The notes under the pieces are model-generated. The model worked only from the letters and a program-made list of their open reading frames with translations. It was not told where the DNA came from and did no database searches. A DNA stretch of 64,000 nucleotides from assembly GCF_011742165.1 (NCBI RefSeq), contig NZ_JAAQTO010000004.1:161519-225518 (forward strand), written 5' to 3'. Below are positions 1 through 7,361 of the stretch, in pieces. The DNA is from Billgrantia bachuensis. Its GTDB lineage: Bacteria > Pseudomonadota > Gammaproteobacteria > Pseudomonadales > Halomonadaceae. The first letter of the stretch is position 1. The number at the start of each line of letters is the position of its first letter. Made by a program: the position numbers and the translations under genes.

Positions 1-2813
1 TCGAGGAAGTAGATGACCTTGCCGATGTCGATCGAGGCCTTGGCCACATCGCCGTCGCTGTCGGTCACGGTCTTGGTCAGGAAGACGACATTGGCCAGGA
101 TATTGGCGGCATCGCTCGCACCGACCTGACCCGCCCCTTGGTGGGCAATGGCCCTGAGTTGGTCGAGCGTGACCACACCGTTGCCATCGACGGCCAGGGT
201 GAAGACAGGGACTTCCTCACCATAGATCGTCACGTAGCCGATGATTTGCCCGTCGACTTCCTTGACAAGAACGGCCTCACCGGTCTGTATATCGACCAGG
301 CCGGAGTCGGCGCCATCTGCCACGACGCTCAGGCTGTAATCACGAGTTTCCAAGCCATCGGCACCGTACTCGGCGCTGAAGTAGCCGGAGAAATCGAATT
401 CAGCGTCGATATCGAGATTGGACTCGTCCACGGTCAGGTTGGCAGGCGTCCACTCGACCTTGATGTTGACGTCGTTGTAGTCCTTGTCGCCGCCCCCATA
501 GACGTCTTCCCAGTTGATATCGCCTTCTTCGGCATTGTTCTCTACATGGGAAGCGCCGCCCGGATTCAACGTCGGATCATTGAACAGTACGGGGGCATTG
601 GCGTTCTGCCCGTTCAACTGATCGCCATTCTCGGTGACCGCTACCCAGACGCCGTTGACTTGGACGAAATTGACGTCGGTTTCATTCTCCAGCCCCGGGT
701 TCAGGTTCGCCCCATTGGGAATGATAAAGTAGCCGACCTCGCCAGGCGCGTAACCTTCGAGAACATAGCTGGCGCCCTTGTCATGCTTGACATTGCCCCA
801 GATGACCATTCCGACCGTCGGGTTGCCGTTCTCGTCCTTGATGTAGTAGCCAAAGCTGTTGTTGTAGCCGGCAAGGCTATTCAAGTTGGTAATGACGACT
901 TCATGACCGGAAGGATCGGTGCCTTCCACGACTGGGATGTCGTCGACGATGGTGATGCTGCCGCTCAGGTCAGCGCTCAGGCTGTCGCTGACCACGTCAC
1001 CGTCGGCATCAGTCACGGTGACCGTGGCGGTGACGCCCACCAGGCCGGCCGGCAGGCCGACGCTGTCGACGCCCTGCTCGGCATGATCCACCGGGCCGGA
1101 CTGGGTCACGGTGACCGCGCCGGTGGCGGCGTCGAGCTCGATGCGCAGGACTTCGTTGCCGTCGGCGGTGCCGATGACGACGCCGTCCACCAGTTCGAAG
1201 ACGATCGGCTCGCCACCGCTGGTGAGGCCGTGCTGGACGTCGCCCAGGGTCAGGGCGTAGCCGTCGATGACGGTGCTGCCGGCACCATCGGCGCCGTACT
1301 GGGCGTTGACGGCGGCGCTGAAGGCCGCGGCCACGCTGCCGGTGGCAATGGAAGTGCCGTCGAGGGTCTCGCTGTCCTGGGTCTCGAGGGCCACGTCGCT
1401 CAGGTCGACGCTGCCCAGCTCGACGCTCGGCATGTCGTCGACGACGGTGATGCTGCCGCTCAGGTCGGCGCTCAGGCTGTCGCTGACCACGTCACCGTCG
1501 GCATCAGTCACGGTGACCGTGGCGGTGACGCCCACCAGGCCGGCCGGCAGGCCGACGCTGTCGACGCCCTGCTCGGCATGATCCACCGGGCCGGACTGGG
1601 TCACGGTGACCGCGCCGGTGGCGGCGTCAAGCTCGATGCGCAGGACTTCGTTGCCGTCGGCGGTGCCGATGACGACGCCATCCACCAGTTCAAAGACGAT
1701 CGGCTCGCCGCCGCTGGTGAGGCTGTGCTGGACGTCGCCCAGGGTCAGGGCGTAGCCATCGATGAAGGTGCTGCCGGCACCATCGGCGCCGTACTGGGCG
1801 TTGACGGCGGCGTCGAAGGCCGCGGCCACGCTGCCAGTGGCAATGGACGTGCCGCCGAGGGTCTCGCTGTCCTGGGTCTCGAGGGCCACGTCGCTCAGGT
1901 CGACGCTGCCCAGCTCGAGGCTCGGAGCATCATCCAGGATCGTAATATTCAGCGTGCCAGTAGCCGTGCCGCTGGTGCTGGTCACGGTGTAGACCAGGCT
2001 GGCCAGTGCCTCGTCCATGCCCTCTTCATGCAGCAGGCTGTTCAACTGCGTGAGAGTGAACGCCCCGGTGCCGGGATTGACCTCGATAGTGAAGATATTG
2101 AGTTCACGCGCAGTGGAGAAGGCAGTCAGCGTATTGTTGGAGGCATTCCAGCTAAAGGTGATGCTCTCCTGGCCGATCTGGGCCTGCACGCCGTCCATGT
2201 CAGCGAAGGTCACGCTGCCATTGACGCCCGTACCAAAGGAGAACGGCAGTACGCCGGTGACGACAGAACCCGCCGCTTCAGGGATCTCTGCGTCGAACAG
2301 GGAAGCAGCGAGAACGCCGGCAGACGGCTCGACGATCTCGAAGAAGGCGCCTTCGACTTCCGGCAGATCGCTCTCCTGCCCCAGGCCATATTCAAACGCC
2401 AGCGGATTAACGTCCTCTGCGATTCGGGCAAGGCGAACGAAGGTATGACCGCCGTCGGCACCACCACCGAGGCCGGCACCGGCAGCGGTAGCATCGAGTA
2501 CGTCGAGCAGGTCGACGCTGTCGTCGTCCAGCGCTGTCAGCAGGGCTTCGAGATCTTCGTCCAACGCCGCGAATTCGGAGACATCGGCCGCTTCATCAGC
2601 GTCGAGTTCCGGTGTCATGACCACTTGCTCACCGCCTTCGACCAAGGCCGGATCGAGTCCGTCGGCGAAGTCGAGCTGAGCGCTGCCGTTATCGGAGGTG
2701 ATCAGCACCTCGCCTTCCTGAAGGGTATCGCCTACGCGCAATTCGCGCAGGTTGCCTTCGGCGTCGCGCGCCCAGGCTTGGCCGGTAATCGAGATAACGG
2801 TGGCAATGGCCAT
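1..2813 (-). CDS. Giant Lap-type RTX adhesin, N-terminal part (runs off the left edge)
   Basis: The frame is open for 937 codons from ATG at 2813 to the window edge. The start follows an AGGGAG ribosome site about 7 nt upstream. Residues 1-130 form a retention module: MAIATVISITGQAWARD is the typical start of LapA-like proteins, and a TAAG motif at residues 109-112 matches the site cut by LapG-type proteases in LapA. Residues about 170-296 look like a divergent T1SS-143/DUF5801 repeat. Residues 297-461 and 462-626 are two near-identical DUF5801-type repeats. A DUF4114-like domain with GGGDKDYNDVNI follows, then the start of another repeat. The product is expected to be exported by the type I system encoded upstream and held in the outer membrane by its N-terminus to mediate attachment. 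Family and topology come from established LapA biology; ligand specificity is unknown. The C-terminal RTX and secretion signal lie outside the window. Confidence 0.88.
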   Translation of the reverse strand, partial: MAIATVISITGQAWARDAEGNLRELRVGDTLQEGEVLITSDNGSAQLDFADGLDPALVEGGEQVVMTPELDADEAADVSEFAALDEDLEALLTALDDDSVDLLDVLDATAAGAGLGGGADGGHTFVRLARIAEDVNPLAFEYGLGQESDLPEVEGAFFEIVEPSAGVLAASLFDAEIPEAAGSVVTGVLPFSFGTGVNGSVTFADMDGVQAQIGQESITFSWNASNNTLTAFSTARELNIFTIEVNPGTGAFTLTQLNSLLHEEGMDEALASLVYTVTSTSGTATGTLNITILDDAPSLELGSVDLSDVALETQDSETLGGTSIATGSVAAAFDAAVNAQYGADGAGSTFIDGYALTLGDVQHSLTSGGEPIVFELVDGVVIGTADGNEVLRIELDAATGAVTVTQSGPVDHAEQGVDSVGLPAGLVGVTATVTVTDADGDVVSDSLSADLSGSITVVDDMPSVELGSVDLSDVALETQDSETLDGTSIATGSVAAAFSAAVNAQYGADGAGSTVIDGYALTLGDVQHGLTSGGEPIVFELVDGVVIGTADGNEVLRIELDAATGAVTVTQSGPVDHAEQGVDSVGLPAGLVGVTATVTVTDADGDVVSDSLSADLSGSITIVDDIPVVEGTDPSGHEVVITNLNSLAGYNNSFGYYIKDENGNPTVGMVIWGNVKHDKGASYVLEGYAPGEVGYFIIPNGANLNPGLENETDVNFVQVNGVWVAVTENGDQLNGQNANAPVLFNDPTLNPGGASHVENNAEEGDINWEDVYGGGDKDYNDVNIKVEWTPANLTVDESNLDIDAEFDFSGYFSAEYGADGLETRDYSLSVVADGADSGLVDIQTGEAVLVKEVDGQIIGYVTIYGEEVPVFTLAVDGNGVVTLDQLRAIAHQGAGQVGASDAANILANVVFLTKTVTDSDGDVAKASIDIGKVIYFL
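936..1430 (-). repeat. Adhesin tandem repeat, copy 2 (165 codons)
   Basis: This is the second, in coding order, of two adjacent 495-bp units inside the adhesin gene. By eye it differs from the neighbouring copy at about 15 of 495 positions. The encoded module (YGADG near the start, TDADGDVVSDSLSADLSGSI at the end) fits the DUF5801/T1SS-143 adhesin repeat family. Confidence 0.85.
1431..1925 (-). repeat. Adhesin tandem repeat, copy 1 (165 codons)
   Basis: This is the first, in coding order, of two 495-bp direct repeats in frame with the adhesin (residues 297-461). Near-identity at third codon positions as well as coding positions points to recent duplication or gene conversion rather than old divergence under selection. 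Confidence 0.85.
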
Positions 2814-2966
2814 GACATGGCTCCCTGTGTCGTCTGTGTTTTTTTCAGTTATGCGTTCCAAGGGGTACAGCCGGAACTATTACTCATGACGACACACATT
2901 AGGTTACATCTAGAAACATGAATATTGGACCGATGGACAAGCCGGGAAAAGAATCGAGTACATACG

Positions 2967-3001
2967 AATAACGGCTTAGCGGAGTTCGCTAAGCCGTTAT
3001 T
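2967..3001 (-). terminator. Perfect 15-bp hairpin between the regulator and adhesin genes
   Basis: Two 15-nt arms (2967-2981 and 2987-3001) pair perfectly around the loop GAGTT. The run of T that a classical terminator needs follows on the plus strand (3001-3005). On the minus strand, the transcribed direction here, the stem is followed only by CGTATG. It probably ends or attenuates transcription from the secretion operon before the adhesin gene, but the strand of action is uncertain. Confidence 0.6.
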
Positions 3002-3025
3002 TTTTCAAAGGAAGGACAATAGTGG

Positions 3026-3637
3026 CTAAGCGACCTTCTCGCCCTGCTTCGCTAGCCTGAGTACCAGTTGCATGCGGTCACGTACACCGAGCTTGCGAAA
3101 TACCGCCCCGAGATGTGCCTTGACCGTGCGCTCGGTGATGTCGAGTTGGCGAGCGGCCTCCTTGTTGGTGCGACCTTCCGCTACCGCCAGTGCTACCGCA
3201 CGCTCACGCTCCGTCAGGGCGGACAGACTCTCCTGCGGCAGGCTTTCATGACCTCCCAGGCTGGTGAATGCAACACCAACCACCTTGCTGAGCAGCTCGG
3301 CCGGCACCCATACCCCCTGATTGCTGGTAACCAAGGCCACCTGCCCCAACAGTTCGGAGGGCGAAAGTGCATGAACATAGCCACGTGCACCGGCCTGTAG
3401 CGCCTTGAGCGCTTCCGCTTCGTTCGGGGCCAAGGACATGACGACGACGATGGCTTCTTGCGCAGCCAGCATCCCTGACAACGCCGGCCAATCCGGATGA
3501 TCCGTCATCAACCAGATACGATCGCCACTATCCACCATGACGCGCGCCTGATCCGGATTGATTCGCCGAACATCGGGAAAGGCACTGTGCAGCCGCGGAA
3601 TCTCTGCACGCCTCTGACTAACGAACAGGACTGCCAT
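3026..3637 (-). CDS. LuxR/NarL-type regulator with degenerate receiver domain
   Basis: The product is about 203 residues. The C-terminal 65 residues carry a clear LuxR-type helix-turn-helix: LTERERAVALAVAEGRTNKEAARQ, then a recognition helix in ITERTVKAHLGAVFRKLGV. The N-terminal part resembles a receiver (GARGYVHAL mimics the usual GAxGYLxK), but the N-terminal acidic pair (VLFVSQRR) and the conserved lysine are missing, so classical phosphorylation looks unlikely. The ATG at 3637 is placed about 6 nt after GGGGGA and overlaps the stop of the adaptor gene upstream; ATG 3640 and ATG 3664 are alternatives. Its place between the secretion genes and the adhesin suggests it controls adhesin expression. 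The signal is unknown. Confidence 0.8.
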   Translation of the reverse strand: MAVLFVSQRRAEIPRLHSAFPDVRRINPDQARVMVDSGDRIWLMTDHPDWPALSGMLAAQEAIVVVMSLAPNEAEALKALQAGARGYVHALSPSELLGQVALVTSNQGVWVPAELLSKVVGVAFTSLGGHESLPQESLSALTERERAVALAVAEGRTNKEAARQLDITERTVKAHLGAVFRKLGVRDRMQLVLRLAKQGEKVA

Positions 3638-5079
3638 CATCGTTCCCCCATGGAGTTGCTCCATGCCCGCAGCACGGGTTTGAGCAGATACTGCATCACG
3701 GTGCGCTTGCCGGTCATGATGTCGACCTGGGCCGTCATGCCGGGAATGACCTGAATATCGCTACCCAGGTTCTCCCCTTCGACCGTTCTCACACGCACCA
3801 GATAGAAGGTGTTGTCGTCGTCGTCGGTAATGGTGTCGGCACTGATGTGGTCCAGCTCGGCTTCGAGACCACCGTAGATGGCGAAGTCGTATGCGGTCAG
3901 CTTGATAGTCGCCGACTGGCCCGGGCGCAGGAAGGCGATATCCTGCGGGGCGATCCGTGCCTCGACCAGCAGTTGATCGTCGCTGGGAATGATGTCCACC
4001 ACCTCCTGCCCAGGCTGCACCACACCGCCGAGGGTATTTATGCCCAGGCGCTGCACGACGCCGTCCACCGGCGAACGCACCTCGGCAAGGCGCACCCGGT
4101 CCTGCAATCCGGCACTGGATTCATCGAGCGCACTCAGGTCGCCCAGGGTCTGGGCAAGGTCGTTGCGCCATTCGCTGCGCCGTTCGGCACTGACTTCGCG
4201 TAGTTGTGTGTGGGCTTCCTGCACGGCGGCTTCCAGACGAGCTACCGCTGCGGCGGCCTGGTTGCGCTCACCGCTGGCTCGCGAGACTTCACGTTCGAGA
4301 CGCAGGATATCCACTTCCGATACCGCGCCCGATTGCAGTAGTGGCCGTGTCAGGTTCAGCTCCTGGCTGGCCATGTTGGCTTCGCGCTGCGCCGTGTCGC
4401 GCCTCGCCTCGGCTTCGTTGAGCTCTTCCTCACGCTGGCGAATCCGGTCGCGCAGAATGCTTTCCTGTTCTTGCAGTTCTTCACGCCGACTCTCGTAGAC
4501 CTCGCGCTCCTGGGCGACGATATCCGGCGCTTCGCTGCGCAGGTCGTCGTCGGGATTGAAGGGTGTATCGGTCACCAGAGCACGCAGCCGCTCGGCACGG
4601 GCACGAAGTGACAGGGCCTGGGCACGATTTTCGCGGAAGTTGGCAACGAAGCGAGTGGGGTCGATGCGCATCAACACCTGCCCCACTTCGACCATCTCCC
4701 CTTCACGCACCATGATCTGTTGCACCACACCGCCATCGAAGGATTGCACTTTCTGCAGCTGGCTGGAGGGAATCACTCGCCCGGTGCCACGCGTCACCTC
4801 GTCGATCGAGGCAAAATAGGCCCATGCGATCAGTGCGCCGAAGGCAAGCAGCACGGTATAGAGGAAGAGCCTTGCCCGAATCGGGTCCTGCTGCATGCGC
4901 GCCCAGTCGGCGTCGCTGGCCCAGTCGCGATTGAGATGGGCGGAAGTCACCCGTTTGGAGAACAGCCGGTCCATGAAGGGACGAAATGGCCGGCCGCCCA
5001 CGTCGGTGAAACGTCCGATCGCCTCGAAGCCTTGCTGCTCGGCAATCTTGCCCTTCGCTTTGGGAGACATGGCGGTCAT
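3637..5079 (-). CDS. Type I secretion membrane-fusion protein, LapC/HlyD family
   Basis: This is a 480-residue periplasmic adaptor. A cytoplasmic N-terminus is followed by one membrane segment at about residues 74-96 (LFLYTVLLAFGALIAWAYF). A lipoyl-like half comes next, then a long alpha-helical hairpin rich in Glu, Arg and Gln, then the beta-barrel end with VRTVEGENLGSDIQVIPGMTAQVDI, typical of HlyD/LapC adaptors. It should bridge the ABC exporter in the inner membrane and the TolC-like channel. The start overlaps the stop of the exporter gene and the stop overlaps the regulator start, so the three genes look translationally coupled. Confidence 0.9.
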   Translation of the reverse strand: MTAMSPKAKGKIAEQQGFEAIGRFTDVGGRPFRPFMDRLFSKRVTSAHLNRDWASDADWARMQQDPIRARLFLYTVLLAFGALIAWAYFASIDEVTRGTGRVIPSSQLQKVQSFDGGVVQQIMVREGEMVEVGQVLMRIDPTRFVANFRENRAQALSLRARAERLRALVTDTPFNPDDDLRSEAPDIVAQEREVYESRREELQEQESILRDRIRQREEELNEAEARRDTAQREANMASQELNLTRPLLQSGAVSEVDILRLEREVSRASGERNQAAAAVARLEAAVQEAHTQLREVSAERRSEWRNDLAQTLGDLSALDESSAGLQDRVRLAEVRSPVDGVVQRLGINTLGGVVQPGQEVVDIIPSDDQLLVEARIAPQDIAFLRPGQSATIKLTAYDFAIYGGLEAELDHISADTITDDDDNTFYLVRVRTVEGENLGSDIQVIPGMTAQVDIMTGKRTVMQYLLKPVLRAWSNSMGER

Positions 5080-7265
5080 TAGCTGGCCCTCCCGATCTGG
5101 CCCTTGCGCAAGGCTTCCACGACCTTGTCGCGCGGGCCGTCGGCAACGACCTTGCCGGCGTCGATGACGATGATGCGATCGACCAGCGAAAGCAGCGAGG
5201 TGCGATGGGTCACCACCACCAGCGTCTTGCCTTCGCCGTATTCCTCGAGATTGGCCTTGAAAGCTTCTTCGCTGGCGTGATCCATGGAGCTGGTCGGCTC
5301 GTCGAGCAGCAGAATCTTCGGGTCGTGAACCAGAGCCCGAGCGATAGCCACGGCCTGGCGTTGACCGCCGGAGAGCATCTGGCCGCGCTCGCCCACCTGG
5401 AGTTCGACGCCTTGCGGGTGGCCATTGACCAGGCTTTCCAGGCCGCTGAGCTTGATCGCCCGCAGCAGCGCCTCGTCGTCTACGCCATCACTACCGCCAC
5501 CGGCCACAATATTGTCGCGCAGTGAACCGAAGAACAGGCTGACGTCCTGTGGCACGTAGCCGATATGACGTCGCAGTTCCACGGGATCGAACTGGCGCAG
5601 GTCGACGCCATCGAGCATTACCGAGCCCGCCGTAGGGGCATATAACCCCAGCAGCAGTTTGTTGAGCGAGGTCTTGCCGCAACCAACGCGCCCCAGCAGG
5701 GCCACCTTCTCACCGGGCTCGATCTTGAGCGAGATGTCGCGCAAGGCGTCGCGCTCCTCGTCCGGATAGCGCAGCGACGCCTTGTCGAAACGAATCTCAC
5801 CACTGACCGCCGGCCGCGAGATGAACGACTTGCCGTCGGGCCGCTCCACGGGTCGCTGCATGACATCGTCGAGGGACTTCAAGGCGGTAGCCGACTGATG
5901 ATACTGGGCGAGCAGCGCAGCAGCCTGACTCACCGGCGCCATGGCCCGGGACGACAGCATATAGGCGGCAATCAATCCGCCCTGAGTGAGGTTGCCGTCG
6001 ATGATCAGGTAGACCCCGATCAGGATCACGCATACCGCGACGGTATGCTGGGCCCACATCGCCACGTTGGATACCGAGGTACTGACCAGGCGCAGTTGCG
6101 CCGAGGTACGTGAGAGAAAGGCCGTGGCCTTCTCCCAGGTTCCCTGCAAGCGACTCTCGGCGCGCAGGGTCTTGACCGTTTCCAGCTGTGACAAGGACTC
6201 CACCAGGTTGGCATTGCGCTGGGCGCTGACTCGCCAGGTGGTCTCGGAAAGTTCATGCAGCTTGCCCTGGGCCGCCATGGCGTAGAGCAACACGATGACG
6301 ATGCCGGCCAGCACGGGCAGCGCCAGCGGCGCACCGATCAGCGCGATGATGGCGGCAAAGAACAGTACGAAGGGAAGATCCACCAGCGCCACTACCGTGG
6401 CCGAGCCGATGAATGAGCGCACCGACTCGAAGGATTGCAGGGTCGAGGCGAACGACCCGGTCGAGGCGGGTCGGGCTTCCATGCGCAAGCCCAGCACCTG
6501 CGCCATGATCCTCGACGATAGCTTGACGTCGGCCCGGCTTGCAGCCAGGTCGACGAAGGCACTGCGCATCAGGCGCAGCGCCAGGTCGAAACAGAGCACG
6601 ATGAAGATACCGGCTGCCAGTACCCACAGCGTTTCGGTGGCGTGATTGGGTACCACGCGGTCATAGACATTCAGGACGAACAGCGGCATGGCCACGGCAA
6701 ACAGATTGATGACCACGGAGCCGGCGATAACGTCGCGATAGAGCCGCCGGTTTTCACGAATGACGCCCCAGAACCAGTGGCGCGAGCGCTGCTTGTCGAC
6801 TTCGGGGCCACGCGCATCGAAGCGGAAGCGCGGGCGTACGTAGATGGCCTGGCCACCGTAGCTCTCCGCCAATCCATCGAGATCGACCTCACTCACGGCA
6901 TCGCCAAGCTCGGGGAAGATCACCTTGGCCCGACGCGCCTTGAGATCGAGCGCCACGAGTACGCAAGCACGCCCCGGCTCCAGCAGCAGTACGGCGGGGA
7001 ACAGTGCGGGGTTGAGCTGTACGATACGACTCTTGACGATGCGTGCCGTCATCCCGGCCCGCGAAGCGGCCCGAGGAAAGACGCCAGGTGTCAGGCGGCC
7101 CTCTTCCAGCGGCAGGCCGGCGGTCAACGAATCGGACGTTACCGCATGGTCATGGGCAAGGGCGATGGTTTGCAGGCACTCTAGCAGCTCGTCGTGAACG
7201 GCCGAGCGGACGGCACCCAGGGAGGAATCCAGTACTTCTTGCTGTGTCACAGGGACCTCGGGCAT
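5079..7265 (-). CDS. Type I secretion ABC transporter, LapB-like
   Basis: This is a 728-residue exporter with three parts. Residues 1-135 form a C39-peptidase-like domain without a recognisable catalytic cysteine, as in LapB and HlyB, which bind but do not cut substrate. Residues about 165-450 hold the transmembrane domain. The nucleotide-binding domain has Walker A GRVGCGKTS, signature LSGGQRQ, Walker B ILLLDEPTSSMD and the H-loop in VVVTHRTS. It powers one-step export of the adhesin. It is co-directional with the channel gene (96 bp gap) and overlaps the adaptor gene. Confidence 0.92.
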   Translation of the reverse strand: MPEVPVTQQEVLDSSLGAVRSAVHDELLECLQTIALAHDHAVTSDSLTAGLPLEEGRLTPGVFPRAASRAGMTARIVKSRIVQLNPALFPAVLLLEPGRACVLVALDLKARRAKVIFPELGDAVSEVDLDGLAESYGGQAIYVRPRFRFDARGPEVDKQRSRHWFWGVIRENRRLYRDVIAGSVVINLFAVAMPLFVLNVYDRVVPNHATETLWVLAAGIFIVLCFDLALRLMRSAFVDLAASRADVKLSSRIMAQVLGLRMEARPASTGSFASTLQSFESVRSFIGSATVVALVDLPFVLFFAAIIALIGAPLALPVLAGIVIVLLYAMAAQGKLHELSETTWRVSAQRNANLVESLSQLETVKTLRAESRLQGTWEKATAFLSRTSAQLRLVSTSVSNVAMWAQHTVAVCVILIGVYLIIDGNLTQGGLIAAYMLSSRAMAPVSQAAALLAQYHQSATALKSLDDVMQRPVERPDGKSFISRPAVSGEIRFDKASLRYPDEERDALRDISLKIEPGEKVALLGRVGCGKTSLNKLLLGLYAPTAGSVMLDGVDLRQFDPVELRRHIGYVPQDVSLFFGSLRDNIVAGGGSDGVDDEALLRAIKLSGLESLVNGHPQGVELQVGERGQMLSGGQRQAVAIARALVHDPKILLLDEPTSSMDHASEEAFKANLEEYGEGKTLVVVTHRTSLLSLVDRIIVIDAGKVVADGPRDKVVEALRKGQIGRAS

Positions 7266-7361
7266 GAGGCCCGCCCGGCACTGCCGGACGGGATGGTGCG
7301 ATACAACGATCGCTGCCTGTGCCGAGCGAACCCGCTACAGGCAGCATTTACCCCAGGTCGT

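Noticed and set aside
936..1925. CRISPR or IS-type origin of the large direct repeats
   Set aside because: Units are 495 bp, contiguous, in frame and encode a known adhesin module; there are no spacers, transposase or terminal repeats.
138..2921. A 927-codon plus-strand open frame
   Set aside because: It is the antisense of the adhesin. The minus strand gives a canonical LapA-like N-terminus, a TAAG site, family repeats and a ribosome site; the plus frame has none and its repeats merely mirror them.
3026..3637. VpsT-like c-di-GMP-binding motif W[FLM][TS]R in the LuxR-type regulator
   Set aside because: The nearest match reads WLMTD in the wrong domain region and lacks the arginine.
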